A stretch of 64,000 nt of DNA from Shewanella acanthi (GTDB lineage Bacteria > Pseudomonadota > Gammaproteobacteria > Enterobacterales > Shewanellaceae), in the NCBI RefSeq assembly GCF_019457475.1, contig NZ_CP080413.1, forward strand, positions 3,410,001 to 3,474,000. The letters run 5' to 3'. Made by a program: the position numbers and the translations under genes. Under the pieces are notes generated by a model that had not been told where the DNA came from, searched no databases, and saw only the letters and a program-made list of their open reading frames with translations. Of this stretch, positions 46,600-55,553 are shown in pieces. Positions within the stretch are counted from its first letter, which is position 1; each line of letters starts with the position of its first letter.

Positions 46600-47455
46600 A
46601 GTCCACCTCCTTCGCTACCACTGGTAACGGGCGGTTTAGATTAATCTCAGTCTTCCAGTCGAAATGCAGCACACGCTCATAAGCGAGCATCTGAAAAATG
46701 CTTTGGATTTGGTGTAACGGCAGATTGATATCATTTGCAGTGCGTTCAAGATTATTGCGCACTGTAGCTGTCGGGTAGTTTTTGAAGTTAAGCGTTAAGT
46801 GACAAAGCACTACTGATTTCAAGTCATCACTAATATCAATGTCATCGGGAGAGTCATAACATTCTCGAAAATAGCGTAAGTTGTAAGTCACTGCGGGATC
46901 AAACGACTTCTCAGTTAACTGAGTCCAAGTGATGTTATTTTGTAGGCAATAAATCCGCTCAATTTCTGCTTTAGCGTTTGTCCGCGCCACAGCTTGTGGA
47001 CTAGTAATGTTTTTATCTAACGCATCAGCGTATTTAAAGTTGAAGGCATGTCTGCTCTTGTCGGTATGAATCACTAAATAATCCAGCGTCATCGTTTTCG
47101 CGGGACGGTGTCCATTAAAGTTAACCGATTCTTGATACGACGAAGGATGCTGAATGTTGAGTTCAGCAGCGAGTCTCATCGTTTCTTCGATAGGCAATGG
47201 ATATTGTTCAAAAATGTTCTTAACACGACTATCGGCTTCGAAATGAAAGAACGGCTGAAGTTCACCACGACTGAGAAAATGATGTGTTCGCTGAGTTTTG
47301 TGACTATAGATAATTTGTCCTTGGCCTATCGAATGGGATTGGCGGACGGTCACCCAGGGGCGATACCCCTGTTTTTTGACTCTGGCATAGTAGCGATTGA
47401 TTTTGCTTCGCTCTCTTTCAGTAATGATGGGTTGAGTGACTATCTTATTTGGCAT
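46589..47455 (-). CDS. tnsA: TnsA endonuclease
   Basis: ATG 47453-47455 (MPNKIVTQPIITERERSK) has a perfect AGGAGG 7 bases upstream, so it beats an ATG five codons earlier. The protein of about 288 residues has the restriction-like TnsA fold: Asp in KTMTLDYLVIHTD and Lys in AFNFKYAD, where many relatives have QxK. The expected upstream Glu may lie in NIFEQYPLPIEE. TnsA cuts the 5' ends, giving cut-and-paste movement. It is first in the tnsA-B-C-tniQ-tnsD operon. Confidence 0.9.
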   Translation of the reverse strand: MPNKIVTQPIITERERSKINRYYARVKKQGYRPWVTVRQSHSIGQGQIIYSHKTQRTHHFLSRGELQPFFHFEADSRVKNIFEQYPLPIEETMRLAAELNIQHPSSYQESVNFNGHRPAKTMTLDYLVIHTDKSRHAFNFKYADALDKNITSPQAVARTNAKAEIERIYCLQNNITWTQLTEKSFDPAVTYNLRYFRECYDSPDDIDISDDLKSVVLCHLTLNFKNYPTATVRNNLERTANDINLPLHQIQSIFQMLAYERVLHFDWKTEINLNRPLPVVAKEVDYVC

Positions 47456-48241
47456 GGTTAACCTCCTCATAGGTATTAAAAGTGAGGAGAATAGACGAAC
47501 AAATAAAATTGCTCAAACGACTTAATATACTGATAATTAAAAGAATTTATTAACACGTACTAATAATTTGATGAGCTCAAAATTTAACCAATAATGAAAT
47601 CAAATGCTTATAAATCAATTATTAGCAGCTATAAATATTCGATATAATAAGTTTTAATAACCCAGCGGAATAACATATAATAAATAGATATATTTATATG
47701 ATTTCCAGATTGCATTTGTTCAAAAAATACACACAATTTAGACGCAATTTCTGCATGATGAGATGGGTAAATGGGGATCAAGCAAAAGCTAAAACGAAGG
47801 GGAATTCTGCAAGCGTTGTTACAGCTGTTCAGGGGGGGCTGAAAGGGACAATTTCCAAGTTAAAGCCTTAAATCTAACTCGTCAGTTTCGGATTAAAGTT
47901 GCTATGGGTTAACGCCCACCACCACCAGAAGCAATAACGGACTTATCCTATTGATAGTTAGTTAATTAAAACGAACGTCATTGCTCATTTTAAAATGCAA
48001 ATTTTAGTCATTTAGTCACGTGGTTTAGGTACAGTTGATTGCTGGTCAGTGAGTGATGCTGTACTGATTTTCTGCTTTAAATTAGTTTAACTGCTTTGCA
48101 AAAAAACCACTTCCTTATGGTGCGATGGTAACAAAAAACTACAACTTGGTAAGATATCTCATTTCATTGGTAAATTTTTATGGAAAAATTTACCAATTGC
48201 ATTACTATTGATTAATCAAAGTTTACCAAGAAGATTGAGTT
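47456..48241. other. AT-rich control region between tnsA and the ATPase gene
   Basis: This gap must hold the divergent promoters of the tns operon and the IetAS-like genes. A 38-codon frame at 47755-47871 (MMRWVNGDQAKAKTKG...) has no ribosome site and is probably not a gene, or is a relic. No further TnsB-type site with the exact core was seen. Confidence 0.5.
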
Positions 48242-49330
48242 GTGGAAAATAAATTAATTTTAAGACTGGCTGAAGCAGCATTAAGTGGAGATAAAAACTT
48301 AGGTCAAATGGCCGTAAGACAATTTTCTTCAAGAATAAGGGCTACTAACGCGAATCTATACGAACTACTTATCAATAAATTAGAAATAAACGCAACCCGA
48401 AGTTTAAATCTAAACAACAAACCTCTTCCCGTAGATGTTGATACAAGGCAATCACTCATAAAAATTGAAAACCCTGTCTCACTAGACAAGGCTCCAGTAC
48501 ATGCATTCAACGTAGGTGAAGCACTAGAGCAAATATTGTTAGAACGCAAATACATTAACGAATTATTAAGCGAAGGTATTTTTCCAGCTCGTTCAGTCAT
48601 TTTTCAAGGTGAACCTGGAGTAGGAAAAACCATGACAGCAAGATGGCTTGCTAAAAATCTAGGGTTACCATTATTAACTCTAGATTTAGCAACAGTTATG
48701 AGTAGCTTTTTAGGCAAAACTGGCAGCAATGTAAGAGCTGTATTAGATCACGCAATGTCTACTCCTTGTGTATTACTTCTTGATGAGTTTGACGCAATAG
48801 CCAAAAGAAGAGATGACGACAGAGAACTTGGCGAACTTAAACGTCTAGTTACTGTGCTATTACAAGCAATTGATGATTGGCCGTATAGTTCACTGCTTAT
48901 AGCTGCAACTAATCATGGTGAATTACTAGATCCAGCTATTTGGAGACGGTTTGACATTGAAATAACTTTTCCAATGCCTTCCGTTGAAGTAATCAATAAA
49001 TACTTAATTGAATATTGGCCAGACGCTATCAAAGAAGGAAAAACAGCTGAACAATTTAGCGAAATGTCTTTCAGCAATATTGACCGAGAGTTAAGAAAAG
49101 CTAAACGTGAGAAAATCCTTTCAAGCTTCAGCATCAATAGTGATGATGCATTTTTAATCAACTATGATACCTTACTAAATCATGAGATAAATGCAGCAAC
49201 TAAAGAAGAAAGAAACATGTGGATTATAAAACTGCACAAGCAGGGGAAATCTCAACGTGCTATTTCTGAGGCTTTAGGAGTAAGTAGGCCCACCATAAAA
49301 AAGATTTTAGATGAACAACTTAAAAAGTAA
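48242..49330 (+). CDS. ietA: IetA-like AAA ATPase with C-terminal helix-turn-helix
   Basis: This 362-residue AAA ATPase starts at GTG. It has Walker A (FQGEPGVGKTMTARWLAKN), Walker B (CVLLLDEFDAIAKRRDD), the sensor LLIAATNHGELLD and an arginine finger region AIWRRFDIEI. Residues about 330-358 (QGKSQRAISEALGVSRPTIKK) form a resolvase-like helix-turn-helix. A subtilase follows after 9 bases. The pair matches IetAS, described as a plasmid-stability toxin-antitoxin in Agrobacterium and as an anti-phage system. The ATPase probably restrains or activates the protease. Confidence 0.82.
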   Translation: MENKLILRLAEAALSGDKNLGQMAVRQFSSRIRATNANLYELLINKLEINATRSLNLNNKPLPVDVDTRQSLIKIENPVSLDKAPVHAFNVGEALEQILLERKYINELLSEGIFPARSVIFQGEPGVGKTMTARWLAKNLGLPLLTLDLATVMSSFLGKTGSNVRAVLDHAMSTPCVLLLDEFDAIAKRRDDDRELGELKRLVTVLLQAIDDWPYSSLLIAATNHGELLDPAIWRRFDIEITFPMPSVEVINKYLIEYWPDAIKEGKTAEQFSEMSFSNIDRELRKAKREKILSSFSINSDDAFLINYDTLLNHEINAATKEERNMWIIKLHKQGKSQRAISEALGVSRPTIKKILDEQLKK

Positions 49331-49339
49331 GGATGCTAA

Positions 49340-51541
49340 GTGAAAAATTTAATTATTGGTCATGGCGAAACTTTAACTCTGCCTGTAGAAATTAAATCTG
49401 GTTCTGGTCCTAAAGCACACCCCTATTCATTCAATGAAGCTCGCGATAAACTAGTTTCAGACTTAAATAGAGTTATTCATAGCATAGAATCAAAACCTTC
49501 TAAGCAATGTGTTGACGGAGAGGTTATTATAAAATTCATCCAGCATCCATCCTATCTGGCAAAAACATATTATCCAAAAAAACTTTTTGAAAGATATGGA
49601 TTAAAGGATGTTGGCTCTAAACCTATACAGGTGAAACCAAGAAAATGGGCAACCAAAAAACATCCAGAAGAAGGTTTATCCTCATGTATTTTTGTCGCTG
49701 GAAAAAAATCAAATTTTGAAGCAATGCTCAATGACATTGCACATGAGCGCTTACCAGAAACAAGTCAAACCTTAATCAGGACAATTGAAGAGACCAGCTC
49801 ATTCGAAGCCATTGAAAAAATTAAATTTATTGATAATGAAGCCAGTAATCTTAAATTAGAAGTAGTCCTACATGCAGACACTTCAAACACTAAAGTTAAT
49901 CCAGATTTTTCTGAATATGCTGGATCTTTAGGTGGGTATGTTGATTGGAAACGCTCCAAAACAGTTGGAGGTCTAACTTTTGTAGAGGTATTTATTGAGA
50001 AAGGTAAAGAAACTGAACTAGCAGAGTTTTCTCATCTTCGAGTGCTAAGAAGCATGCCAAAATTAAGGGTCAATAAGCCTGATTTACTCAGAGTTTCGAT
50101 TAATGAAAAATTTGAACTACCAACCTTTGAACCATTAAAAAATAACTTCAAAGTTTGTATTTTTGATGGAGGAATTGGCAGTGAAAATATCATTGGAAAT
50201 TGGGTAAATGAAATTATCCCACCTGATGTACAAGGCTCACATCCAAGTTTATTGGCTCATGGTGGTGAAGTATGCTCAACATATCTATTTGGTCCTTATG
50301 ACACTAATATTAAATCATTCCCCCCCCCTTACACCAATGTAGATATAGTAAGGGTGCTATGTCCTAACGATGCGGATCCTGACTTATTTGATGTATTAAA
50401 TAGAATAGAGAATGTTTTAAAACAAAAGAAATACAAGTATGTCAATTTTAGTTTAGGGCCAAGATTACCTGTAGAAGATGATGAAGTTCATGTATGGACA
50501 TCCGTCATTGATACCCTCCTTCAAGATGGTCACTGTTTTGCTACTGTTGCAGTAGGGAATGATGGTGAATTATCAGGTGATTTAGGGCGAATACAGCCAC
50601 CTAGTGATATGGTGAACTGTTTTGCTGTAGGGGCTTCGACTACTAGTGATACCAATTGGGAAAGAGCTTCGTATAGCTGTAAAGGACCTGGCCGTAGTCC
50701 TGGTTTTGTTAAGCCTGATGGTGTGATTTTTGGTGGTTCTGACGATAATTTATTCAAAGTCTACTCACCACAAACTCACTCAATTATTGGCACACAAGGA
50801 ACTAGTTATGCGGCGCCATTTGCTTTAAGGGTAGCTGCTGGGGTTGATGCAATCACTGATTTTGATCTTAGTACAACAGCCATTAAAGCTTTGCTAATTC
50901 ATCGCGCCTATAAAGGCTCAAAAGATATAAATGATGTAGGCTGGGGTAAATTACCCTGTACACCTGAAGAAGTTATCGAGTGTAAAGATGATGAAGCAAT
51001 TATCGTCTATCAGGGAGAATTACCATCGTCAGGACACTTAAGAATACCTATTCCGGTTCCTGAGGGGCTTGGACTTGACTGTAAGTGGGTTCACTTAAAA
51101 GCCACATTTTGCTTCAACGCAAATATAGACCCTGAACACCCACAACATTATACACGGAGTGGTTTAGTGATATCTTTCAGAGCACATAAAGATAAAAAGA
51201 AAGATGATACTGCTACTCACGCTGACACTATAACCTTTTTTTCAAATGAAAAAATGTATGAACCTGAAGCACAGCTTAGAGAAGATGCTTATAAATGGGA
51301 AACATGCATATCAAAGGAACATAGATTCAAAAAATCGACATTATTGGCACCAGTGTTTGATGTTAAATTTCATGCGAGAGAACATGGTGCAAGCCCTGAA
51401 AATAAGACCGAACCACTCAATTACTCACTCGTTTTATCCATAAGGGCAGAGGGCGAAACTGAAACATACAACAAAATATTGCAGCAAAATCAGACACTAA
51501 AAACAATAAGAGTTACTAATAGAATTAGACTCACGAAATAA
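49340..51541 (+). CDS. ietS: IetS-like subtilisin-type serine protease
   Basis: This 733-residue S8 family protease has no signal peptide, so it is cytosolic, as expected for a defence effector. The catalytic triad is intact: Asp in KVCIFDGGIGS (about 276), His in SLLAHGGEVCSTY (about 308) and Ser in GTQGTSYAAPFAL (about 490). The oxyanion Asn lies in ATVAVGNDGE. An N-terminal domain of about 260 residues and a C-terminal domain of about 180 flank the protease core. Partnership with the upstream ATPase is based on their adjacency and the known IetAS pair. Confidence 0.88.
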   Translation: MKNLIIGHGETLTLPVEIKSGSGPKAHPYSFNEARDKLVSDLNRVIHSIESKPSKQCVDGEVIIKFIQHPSYLAKTYYPKKLFERYGLKDVGSKPIQVKPRKWATKKHPEEGLSSCIFVAGKKSNFEAMLNDIAHERLPETSQTLIRTIEETSSFEAIEKIKFIDNEASNLKLEVVLHADTSNTKVNPDFSEYAGSLGGYVDWKRSKTVGGLTFVEVFIEKGKETELAEFSHLRVLRSMPKLRVNKPDLLRVSINEKFELPTFEPLKNNFKVCIFDGGIGSENIIGNWVNEIIPPDVQGSHPSLLAHGGEVCSTYLFGPYDTNIKSFPPPYTNVDIVRVLCPNDADPDLFDVLNRIENVLKQKKYKYVNFSLGPRLPVEDDEVHVWTSVIDTLLQDGHCFATVAVGNDGELSGDLGRIQPPSDMVNCFAVGASTTSDTNWERASYSCKGPGRSPGFVKPDGVIFGGSDDNLFKVYSPQTHSIIGTQGTSYAAPFALRVAAGVDAITDFDLSTTAIKALLIHRAYKGSKDINDVGWGKLPCTPEEVIECKDDEAIIVYQGELPSSGHLRIPIPVPEGLGLDCKWVHLKATFCFNANIDPEHPQHYTRSGLVISFRAHKDKKKDDTATHADTITFFSNEKMYEPEAQLREDAYKWETCISKEHRFKKSTLLAPVFDVKFHAREHGASPENKTEPLNYSLVLSIRAEGETETYNKILQQNQTLKTIRVTNRIRLTK

Positions 51542-51563
51542 TTGATAATGGGAGACATTCAAA

Positions 51564-51824
51564 TTGAACCGTGAAATTGCTAAACGAATACAAATAGCTT
51601 TCAATAATGATGAATATGAGTGGCGCACTATAAATGGAGTCGCCAAAGAAAGTAATGTCAGTAATGAACTTGTACAGATGTATATAGCAGAGAATGGTAG
51701 TGAAATTGTCAAATCCTCTGCACGCAATGAAAAAGGTGAGTCACTTTATACTTCAAGAAATAATTATAGAAACCGAAGCATTAGTGAAAGACTTTCATCC
51801 ATAATAAGAAATAGAGGGGCATAG
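51564..51824 (+). CDS. Small helix-turn-helix-like protein
   Basis: This 86-residue protein starts at TTG with GGGAG 9 bases upstream, 22 bases after the protease gene. The first half (WRTINGVAKESNVSNELVQMYI) looks like a winged or simple helix-turn-helix. The rest is polar and basic. It could regulate the defence operon or be an accessory subunit. I do not recognise the family. Confidence 0.65.
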   Translation: MNREIAKRIQIAFNNDEYEWRTINGVAKESNVSNELVQMYIAENGSEIVKSSARNEKGESLYTSRNNYRNRSISERLSSIIRNRGA

Positions 51825-51828
51825 TATA

Positions 51829-52143
51829 TTGGAATTACTATTATCTCTAAGTCCTTCGGTTTGGTTTGCTATGGGGGGAGCCTTTTCTATCAAACTTCTA
51901 GAATTGGCCGAATTACATAAATTACCACTTATTGAAAGACCTGATTTAAAAGATTGGCTTTACTGGTTACCATTTTTAATATTACCTATTCTGGGTGGCG
52001 GTCTAGCACATGTTTACGTATCGTCAAATACATTACTTACTCCTCTTTTGGCTGTAAACGTAGGTGTATCAGCCCCATTAATAATTAGAGCGATGGCACA
52101 AGTTGCTCAACCTGCAATAGTCAAAACTCCTGATGATGCGTGA
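51829..52143 (+). CDS. Small three-helix membrane protein
   Basis: This 104-residue protein starts at TTG, 4 bases after the preceding stop. It has three hydrophobic segments: about 8-24, 44-66 and 70-90. No family is recognised. Placed last in the IetAS-like operon, it may act at the membrane with the protease, for example as an effector or a substrate. That is speculation. Confidence 0.65.
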   Translation: MELLLSLSPSVWFAMGGAFSIKLLELAELHKLPLIERPDLKDWLYWLPFLILPILGGGLAHVYVSSNTLLTPLLAVNVGVSAPLIIRAMAQVAQPAIVKTPDDA

Positions 52144-52155
52144 TCACACATAAAT

Positions 52156-52174
52156 AAGGCCCTAACGGGTCTTT
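52156..52174 (+). terminator. Terminator of the IetAS-like operon
   Basis: AAGGCCC-TAACG-GGTCTT forms a 7-bp stem with one G-T pair, followed by a short T-run. It lies 13 bases after the membrane protein gene. Confidence 0.7.
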
Positions 52175-52178
52175 TCAT

Positions 52179-52420
52179 TTACACCACATTCTGATTAACA
52201 GACTGAATACCAGACAACAGATGACCGAGTATAATTTCAGAAACCTTTGTGGAAGCAATGCGGTGAAGGTTGTGCGTAAATCGTGAATGGTCCAATCGCT
52301 CTCTAGGCTTTTACCATTATGTTCTACCCAAGTTTTTAAAGGATGCTCTTCTCTCAAGAGATTAGACAACTCCACATTAGAGCCTATAAAGGTGTAAATT
52401 GCTTTGGGGCAAAGGCGTGT
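52179..52420 (-). pseudogene. Frameshifted tail of a tyrosine-recombinase integrase
   Basis: Two frames together give the end of a phage-type integrase. The first reads DWTIHDLRTTFTALLPQ, with the box II Arg of HDLR, and the second continues VSEIILGHLLSGIQSVNQ up to a stop codon. The shift lies near 52242-52252. The LGH motif fits, but the expected catalytic Tyr region is spoiled (NQNVV instead of a YNRH-like end). The N-terminal 250 or so residues are missing. It is a relic of an earlier integrated element, trapped inside the transposon's right end. Confidence 0.78.
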
Positions 52421-52423
52421 AAC

Positions 52424-52453
52424 AAAAAGAGCGAACCTTTCGGTTCGCCCTCT
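52424..52453 (-). terminator. Transposon-borne terminator reading out from gcvP
   Basis: On the minus strand, AGGGCGAACC-GAAA-GGTTCGCTCT is followed by TTTTTG. It lies inside the right end, about 90 bases from the gcvP stop codon, facing gcvP transcription. Its stem shares GCGAACC/GGTTCGC with the displaced native gcvP terminator. It should end gcvP transcripts before they enter the cargo. Confidence 0.85.
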
Positions 52454-52464
52454 ATACTTAGTTA

Positions 52465-52530
52465 GTTTCCAACTTCAATTGCAGTTTCCAACTTCGATTA
52501 CGTAGTTTCCAACTTCAATTGTCGTTATCA
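52465..52530. repeat. Transposon right end with three close TnsB-type sites
   Basis: Three copies of GTTTCCAACTT (52465-52475, 52484-52494, 52505-52515) are spaced 19 and 21 bases apart. The last lies 15 bases before the terminal GTTATCA. Two copies extend to the longer match GTTTCCAACTTCAATTG. This tight array contrasts with the widely spaced left end. Confidence 0.9.
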
Positions 52531-52535
52531 ACTAT
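52531..52535. repeat. Target-site duplication, right copy
   Basis: ACTAT follows the terminal GTTATCA directly and matches the left copy at 22714-22718. Seven bases separate it from the gcvP stop codon. Confidence 0.9.
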
Positions 52536-52542
52536 TCAGCCC

Positions 52543-55431
52543 TTATTCGTAGTCTTCCATCGGTGCACAACTACACATCAAATTCCGGTCGCCATACACG
52601 TCATCGATACGATTCACTGTTGGCCAGAACTTGTTATGACGCACTGCGGCACTTGGGAACACGGCAACTTCACGGCTGTATGGGCGTGAATCGAACGCTG
52701 GGTCCATAATGTCAGCCATAGTGTGCGGCGCGTTGTGCAGTGGGTTGTTGTCCGCTGGCCACTCGCCCGATTCCACTTTCGCGATTTCAGCGCGGATTGA
52801 CACCATAGCGTCGATGAAACGGTCCAGCTCAACCTTAGATTCAGATTCCGTTGGCTCGATCATCAAAGTGCCTGCCACAGGGAAGCTCATGGTTGGCGCG
52901 TGGAAACCGTAGTCGTTCAGACGCTTAGCGATATCCATTTCGGTCACGCCAGAGGCTTCTTTGATTGGACGCAGGTCGATAATACACTCGTGGGCTACGC
53001 GATCGTTACGGCCACGGAACAGTACTGGGTAGTGTTCAGACAGCTTTTTAGTCACGTAGTTAGCGTTTAACAGCGCAGTTTGGGTCGACTTTTTAAGTCC
53101 CTCAGAGCCTAACAGCTTAATGTACATCCAGCTGATTGGCAGAATGCCAGCACTGCCGTATGGCGCTGCCGATACTGCACCGTTGTTGTCACTTTCACGG
53201 CCTGGTTTAACCACAACGTGACCCGCAACGAATGGCGCAAGGTGTGATTTCACCCCGATTGGGCCCATACCTGGACCACCGCCGCCGTGTGGAATGGCGA
53301 AGGTTTTGTGCAGGTTAAGGTGCGATACGTCGGCACCGATAAAGCCTGGTGACGTTACGCCAACCTGTGCGTTCATGTTCGCGCCGTCTAAGTAAACTTG
53401 ACCGCCGTGCTCGTGAACTATGTTACAGATTTCGCGGATGGATTCTTCGTACACACCGTGGGTCGATGGGTAAGTGATCATGATACATGACAGGTTTTCA
53501 GCCACTTCAGCCGCTTTAGTGCGCAGGTCGTCTAAGTCAACGTTACCTTGCTTGTCGCAGGCCGTCACTACCACTTGCATACCCGCTAATTGGGCAGAAG
53601 CAGGGTTAGTACCGTGGGCAGATTGTGGAATTAAACAGATGTTTCTGTGACCTTCGCCGCGAGACTCGTGGTATTTACGGATCGCGAGTAGTCCCGCGTA
53701 TTCACCTTGAGCACCCGAGTTAGGTTGGATACAGACTGCATCGTAACCTGTTACGTTCACTAACCAGGTAGACAGCTCTTCGATAAGCTGGGTGTAACCC
53801 TTAGCTTGATCCTGTGGGCAGAATGGGTGCATGTTAGCAAATTCTGGCCAGCTCACTGGGATCATTTCAACCGCAGCGTTTAACTTCATAGTGCACGAAC
53901 CCAATGAAATCATTGAGTAGTTCAGTGCTAAGTCTTTGCTTTCGAGACGCTTGATATAACGCATCATCTCGGTTTCGCTTTGGTAGCGATTAAAGGTTGG
54001 GTGGCTCAGGATAGCATCCTGACGCACCAGCGCAGCAGGGATTGATTGGCTACCTTGGGCTACGATTTGCGCATCTAACGCGGCAACGTCTAAGCCATGG
54101 CCTGCACCTAAGATCACATCGAACAGGGCTTCGATATCGGTGCGGATAGTGGTTTCGTCTAAGCTCACGCCCACGATACCGTCTGCATCGATACGCAGGT
54201 TCATTTCAGCGGCCAGTGCGCGTGCATTAACAGCAGCAACGTCTAAGCCTTTAAAGCTGATGGTATCGAACCAAGTGTTGTTGACTAAGCTCACGCCCTT
54301 AGCCTGTAAGCCAGCCGCTAAAATATCGGTGAAGCGGTTGATGCGTGATGCAATAGTCTTCAGGCCTTGTGGGCCGTGGAATACGGCGTAGAAAGACGCC
54401 ATGTTCGCTAACAGGATCTGCGCAGTACAGATGTTAGAGTTGGCTTTTTCGCGGCGGATATGTTGCTCGCGGGTTTGCATTGCCATACGCAGTGCGCGGT
54501 TACCACGGGTGTCCTTAGACACGCCAATGATACGGCCCGGCATAGAACGCTTGTGCTCGTCACGGGCAACGAAGAAGGCCGCGTGTGGACCACCAAAGCC
54601 CATCGGCACACCGAAACGCTGAGCACTACCGAATACCACGTCGGCGCCCATGGCACCTGGCGATTTCAGTAACACTAACGCCATGATGTCGGCAGCAACA
54701 GTTACTACTGCGTTTTTAGCGCGCAGCTCTGCAAATAATTCAGTAAAGTCAGTTATTTGACCAAAACGGTTTGAATACTGGAACAGGGCTCCAAATAGCT
54801 CGTAGTTTACGGCGTCAGTTGCCGGACCCACCACCACTTCAAAACCAAAACACTCAGCGCGGGTTTTCACTACGTCTAAGGTTTGTGGGAACACGTCGTC
54901 GGCAACGAAGAAGATGTTCGCTTTTTTGGCTTTAGATACGCGCTTAGCCAGTGCCATTGCTTCGGCGGCGGCAGTCGCTTCGTCCAGCAGTGATGCTGAC
55001 GCTAAATCTAAACCGGTTAAATCCATCGACACTTGTTGAAAGTTTAGAATCGCTTCTAAACGGCCTTGGGCGATCTCTGGCTGATACGGGGTATAAGCCG
55101 TGTACCAACCTGGATTTTCGAACACGTTACGCAGAATTACGTTAGGCACTTGTGTACCGTAGTAACCCATACCGATGTAGCTCTTGAAGACTTGGTTTTG
55201 CTTAGCGAGGCCACGGATGTATGCCAGACCTTCGGCTTCACCGCAGGAATCGCCAATGCTCAACTCTTGGTTTAAACGAATCGACTCAGGGACGATTTGC
55301 GCGGTCAAGTCGTCCAGAGACTCAGCTCCAACGTAGTTCAACATTTCCTGTTGTTGGTTGCTATCTGGGCCGATATGGCGACGTAAGAATAAATCGTGCT
55401 GTTCTAACTGAGTGAGGGTTTGCTGGGTCAT
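52543..55431 (-). CDS. gcvP: Glycine dehydrogenase (decarboxylating), P protein
   Basis: This 962-residue PLP enzyme decarboxylates glycine and passes the aminomethyl group to GcvH. The PLP lysine lies in [20 protein letters not shown], and the single chain contains both halves of the P protein. The start is [23 protein letters not shown]. The coding sequence is intact up to the end (MEDYE). The transposon sits 12 bases beyond the stop codon and leaves the protein unchanged. The gene follows gcvT and gcvH but is parted from gcvH by a strong hairpin. Confidence 0.97.
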   Translation of the reverse strand: MTQQTLTQLEQHDLFLRRHIGPDSNQQQEMLNYVGAESLDDLTAQIVPESIRLNQELSIGDSCGEAEGLAYIRGLAKQNQVFKSYIGMGYYGTQVPNVILRNVFENPGWYTAYTPYQPEIAQGRLEAILNFQQVSMDLTGLDLASASLLDEATAAAEAMALAKRVSKAKKANIFFVADDVFPQTLDVVKTRAECFGFEVVVGPATDAVNYELFGALFQYSNRFGQITDFTELFAELRAKNAVVTVAADIMALVLLKSPGAMGADVVFGSAQRFGVPMGFGGPHAAFFVARDEHKRSMPGRIIGVSKDTRGNRALRMAMQTREQHIRREKANSNICTAQILLANMASFYAVFHGPQGLKTIASRINRFTDILAAGLQAKGVSLVNNTWFDTISFKGLDVAAVNARALAAEMNLRIDADGIVGVSLDETTIRTDIEALFDVILGAGHGLDVAALDAQIVAQGSQSIPAALVRQDAILSHPTFNRYQSETEMMRYIKRLESKDLALNYSMISLGSCTMKLNAAVEMIPVSWPEFANMHPFCPQDQAKGYTQLIEELSTWLVNVTGYDAVCIQPNSGAQGEYAGLLAIRKYHESRGEGHRNICLIPQSAHGTNPASAQLAGMQVVVTACDKQGNVDLDDLRTKAAEVAENLSCIMITYPSTHGVYEESIREICNIVHEHGGQVYLDGANMNAQVGVTSPGFIGADVSHLNLHKTFAIPHGGGGPGMGPIGVKSHLAPFVAGHVVVKPGRESDNNGAVSAAPYGSAGILPISWMYIKLLGSEGLKKSTQTALLNANYVTKKLSEHYPVLFRGRNDRVAHECIIDLRPIKEASGVTEMDIAKRLNDYGFHAPTMSFPVAGTLMIEPTESESKVELDRFIDAMVSIRAEIAKVESGEWPADNNPLHNAPHTMADIMDPAFDSRPYSREVAVFPSAAVRHNKFWPTVNRIDDVYGDRNLMCSCAPMEDYE

Positions 55432-55517
55432 GATAAACCTTGTTCCAGATTTGCCGTTATGCAGAAGGTAGGGCTCTGATAAACGGGCTGTTGTTATGTC
55501 AAACTTGCGCTAAAACA

Positions 55518-55542
55518 AACGAAGCCCCAGTGGGGCTTCGTT
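55518..55542. terminator. Strong hairpin between gcvH and gcvP
   Basis: AACGAAGCCCCA and TGGGGCTTCGTT form a nearly perfect palindrome of 25 bases. On the minus strand it is followed by TGTTTT. It looks like an intrinsic terminator within the gcv cluster, so gcvP is read by leak-through or from its own promoter. Confidence 0.75.
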
Positions 55543-55553
55543 AGCGGCGAGGA

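Larger units (their letters stand above)
22719..52530. mobile_element. Complete Tn7-like transposon inserted beyond gcvP
   Basis: The 29,812-bp element is bounded by TGATAAC at the left and GTTATCA at the right, with a 26-bp inverted repeat matching at 23 positions and flanking ACTAT copies. Each end has three sites with core GTTGGAAAC. It encodes TnsA, TnsB, TnsC, a short TniQ and a long TnsD-like protein. Cargo is on both sides of these genes: a galactoside catabolic island to the left and an IetAS-like pair to the right. Intact ends, target duplication and complete transposition genes suggest recent and possibly still active movement. Confidence 0.95.

Noticed and set aside
47755..47871. 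38-codon frame MMRWVNGDQAKAKTKG...
   Set aside because: No ribosome site and no recognised family; kept only as a note in the spacer entry.
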